The notes under the pieces are model-generated. The model did not search any database and was not told where the DNA came from. It saw only the letters and a list, made by a program, of their open reading frames with translations. Below are positions 53,888 through 64,000 of a stretch of DNA of 64,000 bases, piece by piece. Origin of the DNA: JACCZX01 sp963807155. GTDB taxonomy: Bacteria > Pseudomonadota > Gammaproteobacteria > Burkholderiales > Burkholderiaceae_F. Each line of letters starts with the position of its first letter. The first letter of the stretch is position 1. The stretch spans positions 62,001 to 126,000 of the forward strand of contig CAWEAZ010000021.1 in the NCBI GenBank assembly GCA_963807155.1, in the 5' to 3' direction. The translations under genes were made by a program, and so were the position numbers.

Positions 53888-54970
53888 ATGCCGTTGAACC
53901 GCACTCCGCTGTATGAAACGCACGCCGCGTCCGGTGCGAAGCTCGTCGATTTCGGCGGGTGGGAGATGCCGCTCAATTACGGATCGCAGATTGAAGAGCA
54001 TCACGCGGTGCGGCGCGATGCCGGCATGTTCGATGTTTCGCATATGCGTCCCGTCGATGTCGAAGGCGTCGACGCACGGGAATTCCTTCGTTTGCTGATA
54101 GCAAACAATGTCGACAAGCTGACGCAGCCGGGCAAGGCGCTGTATTCGTGCATGCTGAACGATGCCGGCGGCGTGGTCGACGATCTGATTGTTTATTTCA
54201 TGCGCGACGATGCGTTTCGCGTCGTCGTCAACGCCTCGACCGCAGACAAGGACGTCACGTGGATGCGGCAAGTCGCGGCCACGCGCGATTTCAAGGTACA
54301 CATCACGCCACGGCACGACCTCGCCATCATCGCGGTGCAAGGGCCGAATGCACGCACGAAGTTCTGGCAGGCGCGGCCGGCATCGCGCGCTGTCACCGAG
54401 AAGCTGGCTGCGTTCTTCGCGGCCGAAGTCGACGATTTGTTCGTAGCGCGGACCGGCTACACAGGCGAAGACGGATTCGAAATCATCCTGCCGGCACACG
54501 ATGCCTCGCAATTGTGGAACGACCTGAAGGCTGCCGGTGTCGCCGAAGCCGGTCTTGGCGCGCGCGACACGCTGCGGCTGGAAGCCGGAATGAATTTGTA
54601 CGGCAACGATATGGACGAAGCAGTATCGCCGCTCGATGCCGGGCTCGCTTGGACTGTCGATCTAAAGACGCCGCGCGAATTCATTGGCCGCGCTTCATTG
54701 GAGCGTGATGGAGCGCGCCTCGCGTTGGTCGGACTCAAGCTGCTCGACCGCGGTGTTCTGCGTTCGCATCAAAAAGTGGTTACGGCGGCAGGCGAAGGCG
54801 AAATCACCAGCGGTACGTTTTCGCCAACTCTGCAGACGTCGATCGCAATGGCGCGCGTGCCACGTGGAGTCAAGGTGGGGGATTCCGCTCAAGTCGACAT
54901 GCGCGGCAAAGTACTGAGTGCACAGGTCGTCAAGATGCCGTTCGTTCGCAACGGCAAGGTTTTGGTTTAG
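53888..54970 (+). CDS. gcvT: Glycine cleavage system T protein (aminomethyltransferase)
   Basis: A 360-residue tetrahydrofolate-dependent enzyme that takes the methylene group from the H protein. Signatures: PLNRTPLYETHAASGAKLVD, FGGWEMPLNYGSQIEEHHAV, DVSHMRPVDVEG, TGYTGEDGFEIILP and LGARDTLRLEAGMNLYGNDM; the catalytic Asp lies near EFLRLLIANNVDKL. It follows the riboswitch by about 45 bases and heads the gcv operon. Confidence 0.97.
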   Translation: MPLNRTPLYETHAASGAKLVDFGGWEMPLNYGSQIEEHHAVRRDAGMFDVSHMRPVDVEGVDAREFLRLLIANNVDKLTQPGKALYSCMLNDAGGVVDDLIVYFMRDDAFRVVVNASTADKDVTWMRQVAATRDFKVHITPRHDLAIIAVQGPNARTKFWQARPASRAVTEKLAAFFAAEVDDLFVARTGYTGEDGFEIILPAHDASQLWNDLKAAGVAEAGLGARDTLRLEAGMNLYGNDMDEAVSPLDAGLAWTVDLKTPREFIGRASLERDGARLALVGLKLLDRGVLRSHQKVVTAAGEGEITSGTFSPTLQTSIAMARVPRGVKVGDSAQVDMRGKVLSAQVVKMPFVRNGKVLV

Positions 54971-55005
54971 CCGACTTATCGATACAACCGAACAAGGGGT
55001 TACGC

Positions 55006-55386
55006 ATGCAGTTTCCAGAGCAACTGAAGTACACAGCGACCCACGAGTGGGTGAAGCTAGGCGATGACGGCTTGATCTGGGTCGGTATCACCGACGCAGC
55101 GCAGGACATGCTGGGCGACCTGGTGTTCGTCGGCGACGTCAAGGTCGGCCAGAGCCTGAAGGCAGGCGAGACCGCGGGCGTGGTGGAGTCGGTGAAGGCG
55201 GCATCGGATATCTACGCGCCGGTCGACGGCGAAGTCGTTGCCTATAACGATGCGCTTGAATCCGAGCCGCAGAAACTCAACTCGGCTCCGTACGACGCGT
55301 GGATTTTCAAGATGAAGAGCGCGGCACCGATCGATGGTTTGCTGAGTGCTGAGGGCTACCGTGCCAATGTCGATGCTGCGAAGTAG
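55006..55386 (+). CDS. gcvH: Glycine cleavage system H protein
   Basis: A 126-residue lipoyl carrier. The lipoylated Lys is in GVVESVKAASDIYAPVDGEV; YTATHEWVKLGDDGLIWVGI and GDLVFVGDVKVGQSLKAGE are also typical. Length is normal. AGGGGTTACGC precedes the start. The DUF6265 gene begins inside its last codons. Confidence 0.97.
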   Translation: MQFPEQLKYTATHEWVKLGDDGLIWVGITDAAQDMLGDLVFVGDVKVGQSLKAGETAGVVESVKAASDIYAPVDGEVVAYNDALESEPQKLNSAPYDAWIFKMKSAAPIDGLLSAEGYRANVDAAK

Positions 55387-55834
55387 CGTTGCGATTCTGA
55401 TTGCCATGGCGTCGCTAACGGCCGCCGCGCAGCCTGCAATGCCTACCTTCATGGCCGGCTGCTGGTCGGGCGAGCACGCTGATACGCGTCGTTCTTCGTA
55501 CGAAGTATGGATCGCGCCGAAGGCGGAGCGAATGCTCGGCGTCAGTCAAACAGTGCGGCCCGATCGAACCGAGTTCGAGTTTCTACGCATCGAACGCACC
55601 TCCGGCCAAGTCGACTACGTCGCGCAGCCGTCGGGACGGCCACCGACGCGTTTTCGGTTGAGCGATGCCTCGGCCACACACGCCGAGTTCGCTAATCCCG
55701 AACACGATTTTCCGCAGCGAATCCGCTACGCGCGCGAGGGTGACCTGCTGCGTGCCGAGCTCTCCGGCGGCAACCCGGTGCGCCGCATCGAATTTCGCTT
55801 TCGCAAAGTTGGCTGCGAATCCCTGACGCAATAG
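55367..55834 (+). CDS. Exported DUF6265-type protein embedded in gcv operon
   Basis: A roughly 155-residue protein with a signal peptide (MLRSSVAILIAMASLTAAAQ) and the segments PTFMAGCWSGEHADTRRSSY, EVWIAPKAERMLGVSQTVR, FEFLRIERTSGQVDYVAQP and FANPEHDFPQRIRYAREGD, a lipocalin-like beta pattern seen in DUF6265 proteins. It overlaps the gcvH end by 20 bases (alternative start ATG at 55373) and is followed by gcvP after 5 bases. The function is unknown; its placement suggests it is co-expressed with glycine cleavage. Confidence 0.8.
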   Translation: MSMLRSSVAILIAMASLTAAAQPAMPTFMAGCWSGEHADTRRSSYEVWIAPKAERMLGVSQTVRPDRTEFEFLRIERTSGQVDYVAQPSGRPPTRFRLSDASATHAEFANPEHDFPQRIRYAREGDLLRAELSGGNPVRRIEFRFRKVGCESLTQ

Positions 55835-55839
55835 AACCC

Positions 55840-58724
<2,885 letters not shown>

Positions 58725-58728
<4 letters not shown>

Positions 58729-58784
58729 AAAAACTTCTCGAGTGGCTGGGTGTCGTCGTCCCGCGGGCGGTGGGCGGGCGTTGA
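58725..58784 (+). pseudogene. Truncated start of a gene coupled to gcvP
   Basis: An ATG that overlaps the gcvP stop (ATGA) opens a 19-residue reading frame, MKKLLEWLGVVV followed by PRAVGGR and a stop. The first part has the look of a membrane or signal-peptide start. It may be the stub of a longer gene lost here, or a chance frame. Confidence 0.3.
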
Positions 58785-58787
58785 CGA

Positions 58788-61378
58788 TCAAGCGGGCGGC
58801 GGATGCGGCGGGAAGTGCACATGCTCTGCGAGCGACGCCGATAGCTGCTCGGGCACCTTCTCCGCTGTGAGCGGGGCGTCGGACACCAGATGCCTCGCCA
58901 ACACATCCGGCGGTAGTTCCCTTTCGAGCGCTGCGCGAACCTTGGCAATCAGGCGCCGCTCATTGTGCTGAGTCGGCAGGCCGGTCTTCCGAGAAGACGC
59001 ATCGAGTGTGCCAAGTAGCCGTGCAGCTACATCTAACTGGCCCCGGCGCCAGAACAGAAAGACCCACTCATCGAGATAGTAGTTTTGCGTACGGCGCATG
59101 ATCGGCAGAGCCTCGCGCGCCACATCTGACGCCTCGGCGACGAGGCCCATCTCGCTCAGGATTCCCATCAGATTGGCGAACAACACGTCGGCGGATGCGG
59201 GTACCGGTCGCGCTCGCAATTCCTGCGCGAGCTGGCGTGCTTCGCGGGCGGCCTCTTCGATTGGTCCAACCTCCCAGAGCAGGTCCACCAGGTTGTTTCG
59301 CGCGATCACCTGCAGGCGCCAATCCCCGGTGGCGACGCTGAGTTGCACCTCCTGGCGCTCAAACGCAAGCGCCTCGACGGGCTTGCCGGCTGCGCGCGCT
59401 GCTGAAGTCTCGCGGCGCAGCAGGTGCATGTGGAATTCGGCCGGCCAGTCGGGCTGGATCAGGCTGCGCGCCTCCGCCAGCGCGGTCTGCGCGGACACCT
59501 GATCACCCTCGTACAGTCGAAACGACACGAGCCTCATCAGGCTGGAAAAGACACGACGCGGCTGCCCAAGCGCCCTGTACATCGCGCGAGCGCGTTCCGC
59601 CCCTTCGACCTGCAGCTGATGTGGTGCTCGGCCCATCATGTTGGCCGCGGCTATCGCGCGCCAATAGCGCGCGACGACGGCCTCATCGAGCGAGCCGTCG
59701 ACCGCGCCTTCTTCGACCTGCTGCCGATGCGGCAGCAACCAGTCGGCGCACTCGATCGCGTAGTCGATCAGCGAACCTGAGTGGGCGGCGAGCGCGATCG
59801 CGACCTGCGCGTCTCCTTCCTCCGAGGATGACCACGCATGGGCTGCGCGCAGGTTGTCCAGTTCCGGAACTACCAGCGCGGCATATTGATCGGTCCGCAG
59901 TTCGCCGTCGAGATTGGCTCCATCGACGCGCTGCATGAAGTTCAGCATCGCCTTAGCGTGCCGTCTTAGCGTGTTGGTAGTTTCTCCCTCCGCCAATTGC
60001 TCCAGCGCAAACGCACGGGCCGACTCGAGAAGCCTGTATCGAGGCGGCTCGCCGGGTTCTGCGACCACCAGCGATTTGTCAACGAGTGCGCTCATGTGAT
60101 CGAGCACTGACCATTCATCGAGCTGCTCGTCTCCAGCCACCGCCTGCGCCAACTCCATCGTGAAGCCGCCCGCGAACACGCCTAACCGCCGGAAAACGAC
60201 TCGTTCCTCATCGTTGAGCAGGCCATGGCTCCACTCCAGCGCGGCGCGCAACGTCTGATGGCGGCGAAGCGCAGCGCGCGCACCTCCGGTGAGCAGCTTG
60301 AAGCGCGCGTCGAGTTTGTCGCGCACTCCTCGCAGGCCCAGCGCAGGGACGCGTGCAGCCGCCAGCTCGATCGCCAGCGGCAGTCCGTCGAGCCGCCGGC
60401 AGATCTCGATCGCCAGCTTCGCGTTCTCTTCGTTCAGCGCGAAACCCGGGTCCACCGCCCGCACGCGAGCCTCGAGCAGCGCCACCGCCCCGAACTCGCG
60501 TGCGCCGCGTGCCTCCGTTTCCTGCGGTACAGCGAGCGGCCCGACGCGAAACTGCTGCTCGCCCGGCGTGTGCAGCGGTTCTTGACTGGTAGCCAGCAGC
60601 GTGACCCCGGGTGCCGCTCGCAGGACAACTTCGACTAAGCGGACGACCGCATCGAGCAGGTGCTCGCAGTTGTCGAGCACGAGCAGCATGGTCCGCGGCA
60701 CAAGGCCGGCGACCAGCTCTTCGAGCGCCTTGGTTTGCCCAATGATCTCGAAGCCGAGTGCGCCGGCGACGGCGTTCGGTAGCAGGGCGGGCTCGGACAG
60801 GCCGGCGAGCTCGACCGTCCACACGCCGTCCGGCCACTGCTCGACTGAGGCATGCGCGACTGCCTGCGCCAGGCGACTCTTGCCGATGCCCCCCGCGCCG
60901 ACGATCGTGACAAGCCGGTGCTCCGGCAGCAACGAGCGCAGGGCCCGCAACTCATCGTCTCGGCCGTACAAAATGGGGAGCTCCGGCCGGCAGATTGGCA
61001 CGACGCACTGTCGTCGCACGCGGCTGTGACGCCGCAGGCATCGAACTCTGCGGCACCGCGCCCGTACTATGAGCTGCGTCGCCGTCGAGCACTGCGGTGA
61101 ACTGGTAACCCCGTCCTGGAATCGTGGCGATCGCCTGCGGTCCCAACAGCTTGCGCAGTGTGCTGATCTGCACCTGCACGTTGTTCTCCTCGACCACCAT
61201 GCCCTGGCCACACCAAGTCGAGCAGCTCGGACTTGGTTACGAGCCGGTCGCGCCGCTCGACCAGCGCCAACAGCACGTCGAAGGCGCGCGCACCGACGCC
61301 CGCAGCGCGACCCTCGACCAGCAACTGCCGCTCGCGGGGCCGCATTTCGACTCGGCCAAAACGTAGCGATTCGGTCAA
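58788..61378 (-). CDS. AfsR-like regulator: winged helix plus NB-ARC-type ATPase and TPR region, two frameshifts
   Basis: About 863 residues. The N-terminal OmpR/PhoB-type winged helix starts at 61378 (LRFGRVEMRPRERQLLVEGR, GARAFDVLLALVERRDRLVT, LLDLVWPG); the frame changes near 61205, giving VVEENNVQVQISTLRKLLGP and IATIPGRGYQFTAVL. A further change near 61000 leads to the STAND ATPase: LVTIVGAGGIGKSRLAQAVA (Walker A), MLLVLDNCEHLL (Walker B), LLATSQEPLHTPGEQQ and RRLDGLPLAIELAAARV. The last 400 residues are helical repeats. It is convergent with gcvP and divergent from the small membrane protein at 61580. Confidence 0.87.
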
Positions 61379-61478
61379 GCGAAGTCCTATTGCAGGTTCA
61401 CAACCGACGCAGTCTGGACAAACCGGTGCGCAGAGGCAAGCCGGCCGCTGGTCATGGTCGCCGCCGCGGATTCAGAAC

Positions 61479-61507
61479 GTTTAAGGGCGGTTTCAGGCCG
61501 CTAAAGG
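61479..61507. promoter_or_regulatory. Possible operator: imperfect inverted repeat upstream of regulator
   Basis: GTTTAAGGGC and, on the other side of GGTTTCAG, GCCGCTAAAG (whose reverse complement is CTTTAGCGGC) form an imperfect inverted repeat with 7 of 10 matches. It lies in the 200-base divergent region between the winged-helix regulator and the 55-residue membrane protein. Weak evidence. Confidence 0.2.
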
Positions 61508-61579
61508 ACTGAAGCGGGGGTCGACGCGCAGAGTTCGTTCGACAGCGCAGCACTACGTCGACTACTTGAGGAGATTCAG

Positions 61580-61747
61580 ATGAACCGCGAATTCAAGCCC
61601 ACCTCCACGATGATCCGCGCCCTCTTTGCCACCGCATCACTGCTGGCCAGCATCCTGGTAGTCAGCTCGATGGTGCGTCTTGCAGACCATTACTACGCCG
61701 AGTCGCAGCTGGCGACTGGCCAACCCATGGCGATTGCTCAGCGCTAA
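61580..61747 (+). CDS. Small membrane protein divergent from the regulator, unknown
   Basis: A 55-residue protein with one hydrophobic helix (about residues 12-31: IRALFATASLLASILVVSSM) and a short tail with DHYYAESQLATGQP. GAGGAGA precedes the ATG. It is too short for most gene finders. It resembles in build the single-helix peptides at 24199-24411 and 51776-51964. It is divergent from the AfsR-like regulator and so is a candidate target gene. Confidence 0.6.
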   Translation: MNREFKPTSTMIRALFATASLLASILVVSSMVRLADHYYAESQLATGQPMAIAQR

Positions 61748-61833
61748 GCCCGATCCTGCACACATGCGCTACCGTCTCCGTGAGATACGGACAAATGCAC
61801 GACATTTTCGATGTGAGCGCGTAGCACAAAGCC

Positions 61834-63007
61834 GTGCCAGCACCATACGACGTCATCGTTGTCGGCCTTGGCGCGATGGGCAGCGCAACCGCTTATGCGC
61901 TCGCCCGCCGCGGCATGCGTGTTCTGGGGCTGGATCGCTTTACGCCGCCGCACGCTTTCGGATCGTCGCACGGCGAAACTCGAATCATTCGCGAGGCGTA
62001 CTTCGAGCATCCGGTCTACGTGCCGATGGTGCAGCGTGCCTACGAACTCTGGCGTGATCTGGAGAAGGAGTCGGGCACGACGCTGCTGCGCGAAACCGGT
62101 GGCGTGATGATCGGACGACCGGACAGCGACCTGGTGAAAGGCGCGCGGCACAGCGCAGAACTTCACGGCCTGCGCCACGAAATGCTGACAGCCGATGAAG
62201 TGCACGAACGGTTTCCAGCACTGCATCCGGAGAGCGACATGGTGGCAGTCTGGGAGCCGCGCGCCGGTGTGTTGTTTGCTGACGCGTGCATCGACGCGCA
62301 TCTGGCGCAGGCGCGACGTCACGGCGCCGAGCTGCACTACGAAGAACCGATGCTGCGCTGGGAGCCCGAGGGCGAAGGCATTCGCGTGCTTACCGCCGCA
62401 AGGTGAGTACCGTGCACGGCAACTCATCGTTACCGCAGGCGCGTGGATCAGCACTTTCTTCCCGGATTTGCCGCTTCGCATCGAGCGACAGGTGTTGTTC
62501 TGGTTTGACGAAGCAAGTGCTTCCGAGATGTTCACACCCGAGCGCTGCCCGGTTCACCTATGGCAGTTCGACGGGCACCGCTTCTTCTACGGCTTTCCGA
62601 ATCTCGGCAACGGCGTCAAAGTAGCTTTTCATCACGGTGGAGAAGTCACGACCGTCGACTCCCTGCGGCGCGAGGTTGCGCCCGATGAAGTGGAAGACAT
62701 CCGCGCGGCGATGCGACGCTTTCTTCCGGCGGCTGACGGAACATTGCGTGCGACCACCGTTTGCGTTTACACGAACACGCCTGACGAACACTTTCTGATT
62801 GATCATCATCCGGCGCATCCGCAAGTGTTGATCACGAGTGCGTGCTCAGGACACGGATTCAAGTTCTCGCCGGTTATCGGGGAGATTCTGGCCGATCTCT
62901 GTCAAAACAATCAGCCGAGATTCGACCTGAGTCTTGTTTCGTTGGCGCTAAACATAATGTCGCTTGCGTGCTCAGCGCGATGCGACATTACCGTGCTCGA
63001 ATCATGA
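61834..63007 (+). CDS. SolA/monomeric sarcosine oxidase-like FAD enzyme, one frameshift
   Basis: About 390 residues. The Rossmann motif is YDVIVVGLGAMGSATAYALA, then GLDRFTPPHAFGSSHGETRI and REAYFEHPVYVPMVQRAYEL, the latter typical of N-methyltryptophan oxidase and sarcosine oxidase. The frame changes near 62400; the C-terminal half has RQLIVTAGAWIS, FYGFPNLGNGVKVAFHHGG and TSACSGHGFKFSPVIGEILA, whose Cys is the expected covalent FAD site. The GTG at 61834 is the start. The last 18 residues may be extended by an indel. It oxidises N-methyl amino acids with release of H2O2. Confidence 0.9.
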
Positions 63008-64000
63008 GGGTCACGTCCAGAGGTTCACGATTGCCGCTGGCAAGGGGTGCGGGCCGTGGCGGGTTGCTACTGGTGTTGGTGGCACTCGCTGCGTTTGCTG
63101 TTTGGTATTTTTATTTCAGCCCGCGCGAAACAGTAGCGGTTCAGGCCGTTCCGCTTGCGGTCACAGCGCGCGGCGATCTCTCGGCCGATGAGCGCAACAA
63201 CATCGAAGTGTTCAAGCGGGTCTCGCCATCGGTGGTGCACATCACCACGCTGGCCGCTGCACGTGGATTCATGCGCGATGAGATGCAGGTTCCGCGCGGC
63301 ATGGGTAGCGGCTTTATCTGGGACGCACAAGGGCACGTGGTCACCAACTTCCACGTGATTCAGGGGGCTACTGGCGCGCAGGTGGCGCTGTCCGACCATC
63401 GAACGTACCCCGCGACGTTGGTCGGAGTTTTTCCGGATCGCGATCTCGCCGTTTTGCGGATTGACGTTCCGGCCGACAAGGAGAAGCTGCAGCCGATCAT
63501 GCTCGGCGAAAGCGCCAATCTTCAGGTGGGTCAAAAGGTCTACGCGATCGGCAATCCATTCGGGCTCGACCAGAGTCTGACGACCGGAATCGTCAGTGCG
63601 CTCGAGCGCGAAATCGAGTCGGTGACGCGGCGTCCGATACGCGGGGTGATTCAGACTGATGCTGCGATCAATCCCGGCAACTCGGGCGGACCGTTATTGG
63701 ACTCGGCCGGACGCGTGATCGGAATGAACACCGCGATCTATAGCCCGAGTGGCGCCAACGCCGGCATCGGTTTCGCCATTCCGGTGGACGAAGTCAATCG
63801 TGTCGTACCGCGCCTGATTCGCGACGGCCGTTTGGTTCGTCCGACGCTGGGTGTAGAGGCGGCGCCGGCGGCCGTCGGCAAACCGCTCGGCTTGCCCGAT
63901 GGAGTCGTCGTGGTCGGCGTTGTTCCGGGCAGCGCCGCCGCGGCGGCGGGTATCCGTCCCTTCACGCGCGGTGCCGACGGCTCGCTGGTCGTTGGCGACG
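63004..64000 (+). CDS. HtrA/DegQ-type trypsin-like serine protease, C-terminus outside window
   Basis: 332 codons are visible and the gene is cut by the right edge. An N-terminal membrane anchor (GLLLVLVALAAFAVWYFYFS, around 20-39) is followed by the protease: catalytic His in VVTNFHVIQGATGAQ, Asp in DRDLAVLRIDV, Ser in AAINPGNSGGPLLDS. After about 285 a PDZ-like region begins (GVEAAPAAVG onward). This is the DegS/HtrA layout. The ATG overlaps the stop of the upstream oxidase (ATGA). It may help degrade misfolded or oxidised envelope proteins. Confidence 0.88.
   Translation, partial: MRVTSRGSRLPLARGAGRGGLLLVLVALAAFAVWYFYFSPRETVAVQAVPLAVTARGDLSADERNNIEVFKRVSPSVVHITTLAAARGFMRDEMQVPRGMGSGFIWDAQGHVVTNFHVIQGATGAQVALSDHRTYPATLVGVFPDRDLAVLRIDVPADKEKLQPIMLGESANLQVGQKVYAIGNPFGLDQSLTTGIVSALEREIESVTRRPIRGVIQTDAAINPGNSGGPLLDSAGRVIGMNTAIYSPSGANAGIGFAIPVDEVNRVVPRLIRDGRLVRPTLGVEAAPAAVGKPLGLPDGVVVVGVVPGSAAAAAGIRPFTRGADGSLVVGD

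Overview
The window looks like a chromosomal segment of a high-GC betaproteobacterium, most likely Burkholderiales. The grounds are three Bug-family (TctC-like) binding proteins plus a TctAB pair, a TRAP transporter, a pcnB-folK-dNK-panB-panC block, tgt-queA-yajC-secDF, and GC-rich intergenic hairpins of the kind familiar from comamonad-type genomes. I see no rRNA, CRISPR array, phage or insertion sequence. One tRNA gene, tRNA-Leu(CAA), is present.

Layout. 1-2.2 kb (minus): a sigma factor, a small zinc-finger anti-sigma-like protein, an ArsS-type radical SAM enzyme and a metallophosphoesterase form one operon that runs off the left edge. 2.1-8.7 kb: 3-hydroxyisobutyrate dehydrogenase-like and gamma-glutamyltransferase-like enzymes, a Bug protein, a cupin, a STAS-like protein and a broken tctA with tctB. 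8.8-9.2 kb: a chimeric remnant joining the start of an isocitrate/isopropylmalate dehydrogenase to the end of a zinc alcohol dehydrogenase. 9.4-13.3 kb: TRAP dctP-dctQ-dctM followed by an overlapping alpha/beta-hydrolase-LuxR regulator. 13.4-26.5 kb: assorted single genes (ferritin-like diiron protein, TPR protein, YcaQ-like protein, Bug, CoA-transferase with acylphosphatase, glycerophosphodiesterase, GST, purB, c- and b-type cytochromes, and a VOC/DUF1428/YciI trio). 26.5-38.9 kb: conserved housekeeping (secF, secD, yajC, tgt, queA, tRNA-Leu, panC, panB, deoxynucleoside kinase, folK, pcnB, HAD-IB phosphatase, hda) with a divergent PurM-like gene facing away from hda. 39-43.4 kb: a FecR/DUF6600-type envelope protein and an Orn/Lys/Arg decarboxylase.

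43.5-53.6 kb holds the most unusual locus: an ECF sigma factor of the kinase-linked type, a membrane Ser/Thr kinase with a C-terminal TPR half, a Bug protein, a ModA-like binding protein without an obvious signal peptide, a second paralogous kinase, a tiny lipoprotein and a dihaem cytochrome lipoprotein. No permease accompanies the two binding proteins, so a sensing rather than transport role is worth considering. 53.6-58.7 kb: a tandem glycine riboswitch controls gcvT-gcvH-DUF6265-gcvP. 58.8-64 kb: an AfsR-like winged-helix/ATPase regulator diverges from a 55-residue membrane peptide, followed by a SolA-like amine oxidase and an HtrA-like protease cut by the right edge.

A warning for users: about seventeen genes are broken by single-base frame changes while both halves keep full family similarity. 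Most housekeeping genes are intact. I read this mainly as indel error in the underlying sequence rather than massive gene decay, and I give the full extents of such genes with the frame change noted. I used the type 'pseudogene' only for tctA, the chimeric remnant and one truncated start.
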